DNA of 33,908 bases from positions 1 through 33,908 of the IMG/VR virus record IMGVR_UViG_3300024520_000291; one strand, written 5' to 3'. The stretch is from a virus. Both the position numbers and the translations under genes were made by a program. The notes below the pieces were generated by a model that saw nothing but the letters and a program-made list of their open reading frames with translations, did not search any database and was not told where the DNA came from. Each line of letters opens with the position of its first letter. Within the stretch, counting starts at the first letter, position 1. This document shows, one piece after another, positions 8,447 through 16,989 of the stretch.

Positions 8447-8592
8447 GGTCGGACGCGCAGTTAATGAACATGTTTACCGTAGCGTCCGAGCTTGGAATGA
8501 CGGTTGAGCGACTGTTAAACACAATGACTCAAACAGAGTTTTATTGTTGGTTGGCGTGGTTGCGGGAGAATAACGAGAATGGCAACACCTGA
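8078..8592 (+). CDS. Tail assembly chaperone GT frameshift product
   Basis: This is the predicted 171-residue fusion made by -1 frameshifting at 8437-8443: 122 residues of the G-type protein plus 49 residues read from 8443 to the TGA at 8590-8592. The extension (LRSDAQLMNMFTVASELGMT, then VERLLNTMTQTEFYCWLAWL) is helical and looks like the T domain that contacts the tail tube protein in lambda gpGT. The extension also contains an ATG at 8464, but no ribosome site precedes it, so separate translation is less likely. Its end overlaps the tape measure start by 14 bp. Confidence 0.82.
8437..8443 (+). promoter_or_regulatory. Programmed -1 ribosomal frameshift site A AAA AAC
   Basis: In the zero frame the sequence reads gcA AAA AAC taa, a canonical X XXY YYZ slippery heptamer placed so that the zero-frame stop follows at once. 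After a one-base backward slip, reading resumes CTA AGG TCG and stays open to 8592. Tail chaperone genes of long-tailed phages are the classic users of such sites. The stop codon next to the heptamer may itself pause the ribosome; I did not identify a clear downstream pseudoknot. Confidence 0.88.
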
Positions 8593-10195
8593 AGCGAAAT
8601 ATCGGATAACCGCACAGGATAAATCGAAGAAGGCCCTTAACTCCGCGGGGAAGGGGCTTAAAGGCCTTGAACAGATGGCCAAACGGGTTGGCGGGGTTCT
8701 AATTGCTGCCTTGGGCGCCCGGGCAATGTTTCAAGCCGGCAAGGAAGCGTTGGATTTTGCTGAGAAGGTAGGGCAGCTCAGTACTCGTCTTGGAATTAGT
8801 GTGGAGGCGTTATCACAACTGAAGTTTGCTGCGGATGTTACGGGGGTCTCGTTTAACAAGTTGGTTATGGGCCTTCAGCGTATGACAAGACGTGTTGCGG
8901 AGGCGGCAGTTGGAACAGGAGAGGCTCAGGCGGCCATCAAGGAACTTGGACTTGATGCTGAGAAGTTAAACCGGTTAAGGCCTGAACAGCAATTCGAAGT
9001 ATTGGCAGACGCGCTTAACGGGGTAACCGACTCAGGGCACAAAGTTCGGTTAGCCATGAAGCTGTTCGACTCCGAAGGCGTTGCCATGTTGCAGACAATG
9101 GAAGGCGGCGCTCCGAAAATTAAAGCCCTTCGTGCGGAAGCCGACAAGCTCGGGTTGACCTTAACAGAGTCAATGGTTAAGAAGGCCTCGGATGCAAATC
9201 ATGCATTAACCTCGCTTCAGGGCGCGACAACCGGGTTAACCCAGCAGCTTGCAATTCAGCTTGGGCCGGCAATTGCTGACATTGCTAACTTTATGGCAAC
9301 ACACCTAAATACTGTTATTCGGGCCATTTCAGGGACGTTTAATGGGTTACGGTTTGTAATTATTTCCTTTGTACAGGCTTCCGTTGGTGCCCTGCAATTA
9401 CTGTTTGAGTTTATTGGCAAGTTGCCTGAATCCTGGATTGGTGCACAAGCAAAACAGGCGGCCGAGTCTTTGAAAGGGGTTTATAGCTCTTTGGAGATTA
9501 CCAAGAACAAATTTAAGGCCGCAACAATTGAAGCCCGGGCGTTTCGAAGTGAACTGGCCGCGCTCCCTGGTTCCGGGGGATCGGCTTCTGGCGGCGGTGG
9601 AACTGGTGGTGCTACCGGTGGAGCCAGTGGCGTTGCGCTTGATGAAGGGGTAACGCTGGCTATGCGGCAGGCATTTTTAAGGTCGCTTAAGCTTGCCGAG
9701 GGGTTGAAGGCGGAAATGGAACGAGCGGCAACAATGAAAAATGGAATTCAGGAAACACTCGCCAATGCAATTATGGTTGGCTCTCAAAACGGCGCCAAGA
9801 GTATGGTTGACATGTTAATACAGGGGCTAAAAACAAGGTTCGCGCAACAGGCCGCCGGAATTATTGCGGGGGCGTTGGGGAACATGTTTGGTGGTTCAAA
9901 GGCCGGTGGCGGTGGTTTTTTCGGCAAGCTGTTTGGATTTGATAAGGGCGGGGTTGTACCAGGGCCGCGGGGGCAACCTCAACTTGCCGTTGTAGAGGGC
10001 GGGGAGACCATACTTCCAACCCACAAAGGCCGGGGAGGCGGTGGTAATGGTGGTGTAACGATTATTCAACACAATACATTTAACACCAGTTCAGGATCGG
10101 CCGCCGAAATACAAGGAATGCTAGTTGCCAACAAGCGAGAAACGTTGGCCGCGGTTCAGAACCAGAATAGACGCAGACGGGCGATAAGAGTATGA
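8579..10195 (+). CDS. Tail tape measure protein
   Basis: A 538-residue protein that sets tail length and is ejected into the host at infection. Features are a positively charged N-terminus (AKYRITAQDKSKKALNSAGK), hydrophobic stretches near residues 37-55 (VGGVLIAALGARAMFQAG) and about 255-280 (LRFVIISFVQASVGALQLLF), long helical segments, a Gly/Ser-rich linker near 330-350, and a C-terminal part with GGVVPGPRGQPQLAVVEGGE, a motif common at tape measure C-termini. By the usual rule of about 0.15 nm per residue the tail would be near 80 nm. No muralytic domain is visible. It starts at ATG 8579 inside the end of the GT frame. Confidence 0.9.
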   Translation: MATPEAKYRITAQDKSKKALNSAGKGLKGLEQMAKRVGGVLIAALGARAMFQAGKEALDFAEKVGQLSTRLGISVEALSQLKFAADVTGVSFNKLVMGLQRMTRRVAEAAVGTGEAQAAIKELGLDAEKLNRLRPEQQFEVLADALNGVTDSGHKVRLAMKLFDSEGVAMLQTMEGGAPKIKALRAEADKLGLTLTESMVKKASDANHALTSLQGATTGLTQQLAIQLGPAIADIANFMATHLNTVIRAISGTFNGLRFVIISFVQASVGALQLLFEFIGKLPESWIGAQAKQAAESLKGVYSSLEITKNKFKAATIEARAFRSELAALPGSGGSASGGGGTGGATGGASGVALDEGVTLAMRQAFLRSLKLAEGLKAEMERAATMKNGIQETLANAIMVGSQNGAKSMVDMLIQGLKTRFAQQAAGIIAGALGNMFGGSKAGGGGFFGKLFGFDKGGVVPGPRGQPQLAVVEGGETILPTHKGRGGGGNGGVTIIQHNTFNTSSGSAAEIQGMLVANKRETLAAVQNQNRRRRAIRV

Positions 10196-10797
10196 CAACT
10201 TTTACATTTCCAGCGGGCATTGCTCCAAGTCTCATTAATTGGGGGGGCCGTACCAACTCCCGGGCGTTTCGATCGCCAACGACCGGCGCTACGCAAACGG
10301 CCAGTCGGAAGGGAAGTCGGTGGCGCGCACAGTTGGTGTTTAACAATATCGTAAACCCAAATAAGGCGATACTCAGTGCTTTTTTTCATTCCCTGAACGG
10401 GCAGCAACACAGAATGTTTGTTCCTGACGCGACCCATTACATTAGAGGAACAATAGCCGGAACGCCTCTTATTGCCGGAGCAAGTCAAACAGGGACAACG
10501 GTTAACATTGACGGCTGGACGGGCACCCTGTTAGCCGGTGACAGAATAGGGTTTAACGGGGAGTTAAAAGAAATAACGGCCGACCATACATCTACCGGTG
10601 CAGGGATTTCGCAGAATTTAAGTATATGGCCAGAAATTCATAATTCGCCAGCCAACAACGCGGTGGTTGATTTCACTAACCCCGTTGGGACATTCATTCT
10701 TGCCGACGAGGAAGTTGTATGGCACGGGGAGCCATGGGGTCCCACAAATAAAATTTTGTTTGCTTCCGTTGTAAACATTATAGAGGACATTACCTGA
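10192..10797 (+). CDS. Distal tail protein candidate
   Basis: A 201-residue beta-rich protein immediately after the tape measure and overlapping its stop by ATGA. Blocks such as FRSPTTGATQTASRKGSRWR and LSAFFHSLNGQQHRMFVPD resemble baseplate-proximal proteins of siphoviruses with compact tail tips. A second domain follows with short strands (GTLLAGDRIGFNGELKEITA). The order tape measure, this gene, next tail gene, peptidase-like gene, tip protein argues that it builds the hub at the tube end. The exact homologue (lambda M/L or Dit-like) cannot be decided by reading alone. Confidence 0.62.
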   Translation: MTTFTFPAGIAPSLINWGGRTNSRAFRSPTTGATQTASRKGSRWRAQLVFNNIVNPNKAILSAFFHSLNGQQHRMFVPDATHYIRGTIAGTPLIAGASQTGTTVNIDGWTGTLLAGDRIGFNGELKEITADHTSTGAGISQNLSIWPEIHNSPANNAVVDFTNPVGTFILADEEVVWHGEPWGPTNKILFASVVNIIEDIT

Positions 10798-11462
10798 TGG
10801 CCGGACGAGGGGCAGCAGCAGCAAACGTTACGGAGATGAACGCAAGTTCAAACATGCCGGTAACCTTTGTAAAACTGGAGTTTGGTTCGGCAAACGGGAC
10901 ACAGTATGTTCATGACTCCTTGAACGCGATCACTTGGGATAGTCAAAGTTGGTCGGGGCTTGGGGATCTTGGTCGAATTAGCCGGTTGGAAGAGGGGGAA
11001 GAGGTTTCCCCTTATGAGGCCGTTTTGGAGCTCTCAGGCGTTGATGATTCGATCATGGTTGACGAGGCAGTTAGTCAACAGTACATGGACGATCCTATTA
11101 CGATTTATTTGGGCTGGTTAAACCCCACAACACACGCTTTAGTCGCGGACCCCGATTTAATGTGGAGTGGAAAGATGGGCCAAATGGCTATGGTTGTCGG
11201 AGAGGTAAACGTCATCCAATTAACGTGCGAGTCGGACCTAATTGTTATGGAGAAAACCAACGGCGCGCTATTTTCTGATTCCAATTTACAGTCGAACTAT
11301 TCCGGAGACACGTTTTTCAAGTTTGCTACACAAATGAAAAACCTAGAGCTCACTTGGGGTGGAAGTACTTTAAATTTGGGCGGCGGAGGTTCCAGACTGG
11401 GCCCAGGGGGCAATTTTGGTGGCGGGCCGGGTAATCAGCGGCCAAACTCTCACAGAGGTTGA
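10797..11462 (+). CDS. Minor tail protein near tail tip (DUF2163-like position)
   Basis: A 221-residue protein. The body has blocks typical of tail-tip proteins: PVTFVKLEFGSANGTQYVHD, WSGLGDLGRISRLEEGEEVS, PYEAVLELSGVDDSIM, and LMWSGKMGQMAMV followed by VNVIQLTCESDLIVMEKTN. ATG 10797 shares a base with the previous stop (TGATG). The last 30 residues are Gly-rich (LGGGGSRLGPGGNFGGGPGN) and end at 11462, while another frame is open across 11416-11664. The normal C-terminus might therefore have been changed by a frameshift, or the Gly-rich tail may be genuine. Confidence 0.7.
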   Translation: MAGRGAAAANVTEMNASSNMPVTFVKLEFGSANGTQYVHDSLNAITWDSQSWSGLGDLGRISRLEEGEEVSPYEAVLELSGVDDSIMVDEAVSQQYMDDPITIYLGWLNPTTHALVADPDLMWSGKMGQMAMVVGEVNVIQLTCESDLIVMEKTNGALFSDSNLQSNYSGDTFFKFATQMKNLELTWGGSTLNLGGGGSRLGPGGNFGGGPGNQRPNSHRG

Positions 11463-11473
11463 CAGGAACCCGT

Positions 11474-11590
11474 ATGAGGAACGTATTTTTAAGCCACCCA
11501 AACGTCAAGGGGTCTGCTGGAAAATCGATTCTGGCAAGCCCTGGAAGGTCAAATTCTGCGTATACGCCCGAAAATGCCGGGAATCTATGA
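11474..11590 (+). CDS. Possible 38-residue peptide between tail genes
   Basis: The 164-bp gap between the two flanking tail genes holds an ATG at 11474 with AGGAA six bases upstream and a 38-residue frame (starts MRNVFLSHPNVKG). It has no recognisable domain. A competing open frame crosses the whole gap (11416-11664) from inside the upstream gene to inside the downstream one, without a good ribosome site. Either could be non-coding. It is listed because tail gene clusters rarely leave gaps of this size. Confidence 0.25.
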   Translation: MRNVFLSHPNVKGSAGKSILASPGRSNSAYTPENAGNL

Positions 11591-11626
11591 AAAAGGCCCA
11601 AATATTACAAGTTCGAGCCCCAACTT

Positions 11627-12016
11627 ATGAAAAAGACGGAATCATTAAGAGCCCTGGTTACTGAGTACGGTAAAACCTCGTTTGAATGGGGGGCCTTTGA
11701 TTGTTGTCAACTGGTGGCTAAGCATATTTCCAATGTGAAAGGAATTCCCAACCCCGCTGACGAGTACGCCTATACATCTCTGGAAGAGGCGGAAAATTAT
11801 CTAATACAACAAGGTGGCGTGGACGGAATTGTGTCCCGCGTGCTCGGTGAGGACTCCTTAATTGAAGATTTGGACGTTGGCGACGTTTGTGTTTGTAAAC
11901 TCCCCTTTGTTGGGGAAGTACTTGGACTTATCGGTGGGACGGGCGTAATTGTTCCTCTTGAAAGAGGGTTATTACCGGTTCCTCAAGACTACATTATTAA
12001 AGGGTGGATTTTGTAA
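11627..12016 (+). CDS. NlpC/P60-like tail assembly protein (DUF6950-like)
   Basis: A 129-residue protein with the signature FEWGAFDCCQLVAKHI (catalytic-type Cys26 or Cys27 after Asp), then a helix-rich part (YTSLEEAENYLIQQGG) and the beta element DVGDVCVCKLPF, which is the order of DUF6950/NlpC-P60-type cysteine peptidase relatives in phage tails (the lambda gpK position). Such proteins may open the cell wall at entry or process tail parts. A clear catalytic His in the usual GH motif is not visible, so activity is uncertain. Its stop overlaps the next start (TAATG). Confidence 0.72.
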   Translation: MKKTESLRALVTEYGKTSFEWGAFDCCQLVAKHISNVKGIPNPADEYAYTSLEEAENYLIQQGGVDGIVSRVLGEDSLIEDLDVGDVCVCKLPFVGEVLGLIGGTGVIVPLERGLLPVPQDYIIKGWIL

Positions 12017-15000
12017 TGCCTCATGCACTGGCCGCGGCAATTGTTACTGCACTGAACATAACCGCACATGTTGGGTTTTGGACGGCGGTTATAGAACTGT
12101 CGATAATCGCTACGGGAACTTTTGTTGCCAATGCTTTGTTTGGGCCGGAACTACCGAAGGCCCCGGAACCGTCCCTTGATTACATGGCAAGAGGGGACGT
12201 ACAAAACCAAAAGCGGGTTTATGGTGAAGCCCTGGTATCGGGTCCGCTTGCTTATGCAAACGTTAGGCAAACAGCCGGTACTGTTGACAATGAGGACTTA
12301 TGGCAGGTTGTTGCGCATGCCGGTCATGAATGTGACTCTATTTCTGACGTTTACATAGACGGGACGGTTATAACCAGTGCTCAACAGGCTGGTGGCGGGT
12401 CAGGGGTTGTTATTGGTGGGACGTATTACATTGGGGGGCATGGGTATGTCTTGTGCAACAAACACCTTGGAACGGCAACCCAGACAGTTGACACTGACCT
12501 AGACGCGGCCTTTACAGACATAGACTCGAACTTCCGCGGGCGCGGAATTTGTTACACGGTTTGGCAACTTGAGCTGGACCATATATCGATTGACGTTTTT
12601 AAGCATCCACCAAACGCCCTTAAGGCTCTCGTTAAAGGAGCAAAGGTATATGACCCGCGGCTAGACTCAACCAATGGTGGAAGCGGTGCACACAGACTGG
12701 CAACTCCGTCTACGTGGGAATGGTCCGAGAATCCGGCGCTATGTTTGGCGGACTATCTAATCAACTCCGATCAGGGGGCGGGGTTTCCCACAACAGCAAT
12801 AGATTATTCTTATGTTATTACTGCTGCCGATCATTGCGACGTTACGGTATCCATTCCAAGCAGTACAGAAAAACGGTTTACCTGTAATGGTGTTTTGTGG
12901 ACCAGTACCAGCCACCGGGACAATATTACCAAGTTAACGAGCTCGTTTAATGGACGTATTTCTTACGTTGGCGGGCAGTGGAGAATACGCGCCGGTATGT
13001 ATGAAGCGCCTTCCGTTTCAATTACCGATGATGATTTAGCCGGGGACATAAAACTACAAACGGCAACCCCAGCTGACGAGCGGTTTAATACGGTACGGGG
13101 GATATTTGTTGACCCAACGGAAAACTACGCTGAGACGGAGTTCTTAACCATAACCAACGCCAACGCCGTTGCCCGGGATAATGGTGTAACCAAGTACCGT
13201 GATTTGGTTTTACCAATGACCAATTCACAGTATATGGCTCAGAGAATTGGGTTTTTACAGTTACTCCAAACCGCAAACGAAAAGGTTGTAACCATTCCGA
13301 CTAACTTAATGGGAATTGAGGTTGCCGTTGGCGATACGGTCGACTTAACTTTTGAGGTTCCCAACTACTCTGGAAAGATCTTCCGGGTTGAAAACTGGGC
13401 GTTTGATTTGGAGCGTGGGGTTGAGTTGTTATGCCGTGAAGACAGTTCCAGCTCCTATACCGATCCATTAGTCGGCGAATATACAACCAGGGTTGCTGGG
13501 GTTGTTACTCCCGGAGCACCGGTAGTTCCAGCGCCGACGAGTTTGGTTGCGAGCTCAATGTCAGGAGGGGTGCATCTTGCTTGGGTTTTACCTTTGCTGC
13601 TTTCCCAATACGAGACCATAGAGCTATACGCCAGTTCACAAAGTGATTGGACGGTAGCCAACGAATTAATCTTTTCAGGGTTGGCCGATACTTTTGACCA
13701 TCTGTTTACCAATTCCGGGAAGTCTATGGTTGGTAAAGAGCGGTGGTATTGGGTAAAGGCCATTGATTTGGCAGGAAATGAATCGCTTCGCTTTCCTGAT
13801 AACGATATATCAACCATTACCGCAATTGGTGGCGAGGTTGGAACCGACCCAATTACATCGTTAACGGCACAGGCAATGCCGGCTGGAATTCAGTTAAATT
13901 GGACCAATCCAGTAGACGGGGAATTTGACTTCATCAGGATTTACGCAAGCTCTCAAGATACGTTTTCGGTTGCAAACGAAATTGTTTTTGAAGGGCACAC
14001 CAATACATTTGATCACCTGTGGACCAACTCTGACAAGTCCGTAGCCGGGAAAACCCGTTATTATTGGGGAGCGGCGGTTAACGCGGCAGGCGAGGAAAGT
14101 GTAAAGGACCCTGCAACAGATGTTTCTACCGTAACGGCGGTTGGTGGCGACGTTATTGTCACGGACGTAACCAACCTGCAGGCCTTTGCAATGCCCGGTG
14201 GCGTGCAGTTGACATGGACCAATCCCACCGCGGAGCCGGAATTCACAAACATTAATTTGTATGCCAGCTCCCAAAACGACTTCAATGTCGCCAATGAATT
14301 AATCTTTTCAGGACTGGCGGACAAATTTGATCATTTGTGGACCAACTCTGATAAATCAATGGTTGGGAAGCTTCGGTACTACTGGGTACGACATGTAAAT
14401 CCCGGTGGATCAGAGGGCCCGTTACACCCCGCGCAGGTTTCCACTGTAAGTGCAACCGGTGGCGACCCTGCAGCTATATCCTTGCCAACGTCCCTTGCCG
14501 CAGAGGCGACCCCAACGGGAATACTGGTTACCTGGGTGCCTCCTGTTGCTGAACCGGAGTTTTACGAGATAGTTTTATATGCCAGCAGCCAAAACAATTG
14601 GACTACTGCACATGAAGAGGTTTGGCGGGGGAATGCGGACCAGTTTCATCATGAATTTTCAAACTCAGACAAAAGCCTCATAGGTAAAACGCGGTGGTAC
14701 TGGATAGCAATTGATAATCCGGCCGCCACGGAGTCCGGGCATGGTTCAAATATATCAACGATAACCGCGACCGGTGGAAATGTTGCCGTTACTGTGCCGA
14801 CAGGATTGGCCGCTGAGGCTTCGCCTACCGGGATCTTTGTTACATGGAGTAACCCGTCAGATGAGCCGTTTTTAGAACTGGTTTTATACGCAAGCTCCCA
14901 AAATAACTGGACTACTGCACATGAAGAGGTTTGGCGCGGTGTAGCGGAGGCCTATCACCACGAGTTCAGTAATTCGGACAAAAGCTTAGTCGGTAAAACA

Positions 15001-16989
15001 AGGTATTACTGGATTGGAATATTTAACGCTAACGGGGTTGAACAGGGCCACGGTTCGAACATATCAACCATTAGTGCCACTGGTGGAAACCCGTCACTGA
15101 CACAACCCGCAACGTTAACCGCAACAACAATGAAAGGCGGCGTATTTTTATCTTGGAGCAACATTAAGGAAGGGGCGCTTGATACGATCAACCTTTACGC
15201 AAGTTCCCAAAACAACTTTACAACCGCAAACCAGCTAATCGCGTCCGGAAACATTACCGAGTGGAATCACCTGTACACCAATTCCGGCGTAAGTATGGTT
15301 GGGAAGCTTCGGTATTACTGGATCAAATCCGTTAACGCCAACGATGCGGAATCCGCCATATATCCAGCCAACATATCAACCATCAGTGCAACCGGTGGCA
15401 CATTGGACTATGGCGACGTTTCTGGCGGGCCGCCCTCTGACGCCACCAAAACGACTGTATTTTTTCTAACCTCTGCGCCAACTTCACAAGGAGTAGACGG
15501 GGATTTGGCAAAAGTAACCATTGCCGGGGATGTAACTTATTACATAAAAGAGGGCTCAAACTGGATATTGACTTCAGACATAACGGCACAGCAAACCGCC
15601 GCCGGAATTGCTGGACAGGGTTCACTGGCAACACAGAATAACGCTGACTTTGCAACTGATGTAACGGGTACAGAAAAGCCGGACGATAATGCAACTAATA
15701 ATAAGGTTTGGTTTTTAACTTCCGCACCAACAACACAGGGAACAAACGGTGACTTAGCGAAGGTTACTATTTCGGGGGACGTTACTTATTACGTTAAAGA
15801 ATCCTCAACGTGGGTTTTGACTTCAGACATTACCGCGCAACAAACAGCGGCTGGGATTGCTGGTCAAGGGGCACTGGCAACACAAAGTACGGCTGATTTT
15901 GCAACAGATGTTTCTGGCGCACAAAAACCCGCAAATAACGCAGATGTAACCAGCGCCAATACAGCGGCGGGGATTACTGGCCAAGGCTCGTTAGCAACAC
16001 AGAACAATGCTGACTTTGCCTCTGATGTAACGGGATCAGCAAAACCCGAAGACAACGCAACATTTTCAGTAATTAATTTTGGAAATACTGCATCGCGACC
16101 TGCGCCGTGGGTATCGGGAGAGAACGATTTATACTTTGACACAGAAACCCATGTTTTGGGGTACTTTGATCCAGGTGTAAACAATTGGCGCGGGTATAAC
16201 ATTAGTGCGACATATCTGGATACAAATTTGTATTCAGATTATTCAACTACTGCGCAAGCGGCGGCTTTATATCTGGGGATTACTGCAACGGCGGCAGACA
16301 GTAGTAAGCTTGGTGGAACTGTTGCCGCTTCCTATCTGCTGAGTGCGACAGCAGCAAGCACTTACCTTGGAATCTCTGCCAAGGCTGCAGACAGTGAACT
16401 GTTAGATGGAGTTAATGGCACGTCGTATGCCAGAACAGATCAGGCTGATACACACTCAAGCATTATCACGGGGCTGTTGGATGTAACTGGAAATGGTATC
16501 AAATACACAGGTGCCACTGCCGGTGGCGGAACGCTGGCGGTAGTTGGTTTCCGTTGGGCAACGCCAAACCTGGTTGGTGTGGTGAGTAACACCACCACCA
16601 TGACAGTGGGCACCACGTCAGATCATCGGCTGAAGGATGTGCAAGGGCCGATGATCAATGGCCTGAAAACGTTGAAGCAAATTCGTACCTGGTCATACAA
16701 AAGCAAGCCGGGTTGGGGTGAAGGTGAATGTGATGAACAGACGTTGCATTATGGGGTTCTGGCACATGAAGTTGCTGATGTAATTCCGTCTCTTGTGATG
16801 GGTGAAAAAGATGAAAGCCATTTTGTTTATGACGATGATACAGGCTTGTTTGCCGTAGAGGTTCCAAAATACCAAAGTGTTAACTACGCGTTGTTTACTC
16901 CATTTTTGATTGATGCAGTTAAAGAGCTCTCAGATACCATAGATGTGTTAAAGGCCGAAATTGCAGAGTTGCAAGAAAAAATTAAATGA
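12016..16989 (+). CDS. Tail tip/host-specificity protein with FN3 repeats and S74 chaperone
   Basis: A 1657-residue protein, functionally like lambda gpJ plus a fibre. N-terminal residues 1-45 are hydrophobic, as in many tail hub proteins. Residues about 50-500 form the hub region. Residues about 500-1130 are six tandem FN3-like repeats of about 104 residues, each with YASSQ, a SDKS-like element and GKxRYYW. Two and a half collar-like repeats follow (GDLAKVTIAGDVTYY; QTAAGIAGQGSLATQNNADF). The end is a peptidase S74 intramolecular chaperone: SDHRLK supplies the Ser1535/Lys1540 pair, with YGVLAHEVADVIPSLV and a terminal coiled coil. It should trimerise the fibre and cut itself off just before Ser1535. 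ATG 12016 is preferred over TTG 12004 because of the TAATG overlap. Confidence 0.92.
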   Translation: MPHALAAAIVTALNITAHVGFWTAVIELSIIATGTFVANALFGPELPKAPEPSLDYMARGDVQNQKRVYGEALVSGPLAYANVRQTAGTVDNEDLWQVVAHAGHECDSISDVYIDGTVITSAQQAGGGSGVVIGGTYYIGGHGYVLCNKHLGTATQTVDTDLDAAFTDIDSNFRGRGICYTVWQLELDHISIDVFKHPPNALKALVKGAKVYDPRLDSTNGGSGAHRLATPSTWEWSENPALCLADYLINSDQGAGFPTTAIDYSYVITAADHCDVTVSIPSSTEKRFTCNGVLWTSTSHRDNITKLTSSFNGRISYVGGQWRIRAGMYEAPSVSITDDDLAGDIKLQTATPADERFNTVRGIFVDPTENYAETEFLTITNANAVARDNGVTKYRDLVLPMTNSQYMAQRIGFLQLLQTANEKVVTIPTNLMGIEVAVGDTVDLTFEVPNYSGKIFRVENWAFDLERGVELLCREDSSSSYTDPLVGEYTTRVAGVVTPGAPVVPAPTSLVASSMSGGVHLAWVLPLLLSQYETIELYASSQSDWTVANELIFSGLADTFDHLFTNSGKSMVGKERWYWVKAIDLAGNESLRFPDNDISTITAIGGEVGTDPITSLTAQAMPAGIQLNWTNPVDGEFDFIRIYASSQDTFSVANEIVFEGHTNTFDHLWTNSDKSVAGKTRYYWGAAVNAAGEESVKDPATDVSTVTAVGGDVIVTDVTNLQAFAMPGGVQLTWTNPTAEPEFTNINLYASSQNDFNVANELIFSGLADKFDHLWTNSDKSMVGKLRYYWVRHVNPGGSEGPLHPAQVSTVSATGGDPAAISLPTSLAAEATPTGILVTWVPPVAEPEFYEIVLYASSQNNWTTAHEEVWRGNADQFHHEFSNSDKSLIGKTRWYWIAIDNPAATESGHGSNISTITATGGNVAVTVPTGLAAEASPTGIFVTWSNPSDEPFLELVLYASSQNNWTTAHEEVWRGVAEAYHHEFSNSDKSLVGKTRYYWIGIFNANGVEQGHGSNISTISATGGNPSLTQPATLTATTMKGGVFLSWSNIKEGALDTINLYASSQNNFTTANQLIASGNITEWNHLYTNSGVSMVGKLRYYWIKSVNANDAESAIYPANISTISATGGTLDYGDVSGGPPSDATKTTVFFLTSAPTSQGVDGDLAKVTIAGDVTYYIKEGSNWILTSDITAQQTAAGIAGQGSLATQNNADFATDVTGTEKPDDNATNNKVWFLTSAPTTQGTNGDLAKVTISGDVTYYVKESSTWVLTSDITAQQTAAGIAGQGALATQSTADFATDVSGAQKPANNADVTSANTAAGITGQGSLATQNNADFASDVTGSAKPEDNATFSVINFGNTASRPAPWVSGENDLYFDTETHVLGYFDPGVNNWRGYNISATYLDTNLYSDYSTTAQAAALYLGITATAADSSKLGGTVAASYLLSATAASTYLGISAKAADSELLDGVNGTSYARTDQADTHSSIITGLLDVTGNGIKYTGATAGGGTLAVVGFRWATPNLVGVVSNTTTMTVGTTSDHRLKDVQGPMINGLKTLKQIRTWSYKSKPGWGEGECDEQTLHYGVLAHEVADVIPSLVMGEKDESHFVYDDDTGLFAVEVPKYQSVNYALFTPFLIDAVKELSDTIDVLKAEIAELQEKIK
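13515..15405 (+). repeat. Six tandem FN3-like repeats inside the tail tip gene
   Basis: Six in-frame units of about 310 bp. Each unit runs from a 'TSLxAxxMxGGVxLxW' start through LYASSQN, FxHxxxNSDKSxVGK and RYYW to STIxATGG. Units 4 and 5 share an uninterrupted 29-bp identical stretch around 'actactgcacatgaagagg', and units 3 and 6 share about 20 bp around 'atggttgggaagcttcgg', while the rest has diverged. Local identity inside diverged repeats points to gene conversion or slippage between units. Confidence 0.9.
15450..16060 (+). repeat. Tandem beta/collar repeats before the fibre tip
   Basis: Two complete units of about 250 bp plus a partial third encode FLTSAPT..GDLAKVTI.GDVTYY.KE...W.LTSDITAQQTAAGIAGQG.LATQ..ADFATDV. 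Unit 3 keeps only the TAAGITGQGSLATQNNADFA part. Synonymous sites differ widely, so the duplication is old. These look like short triple-helical or beta-spacer modules of fibre shafts. Confidence 0.8.

Noticed and set aside
8464-8592. Independent 42-residue gene from ATG 8464
   Set aside because: No ribosome site; the same frame is explained by -1 frameshifting from the slippery A AAA AAC.
12016-16989. Diversity-generating retroelement acting on the tail tip gene
   Set aside because: No reverse transcriptase gene and no template/variable repeat pair were seen; the repeats are FN3 units.
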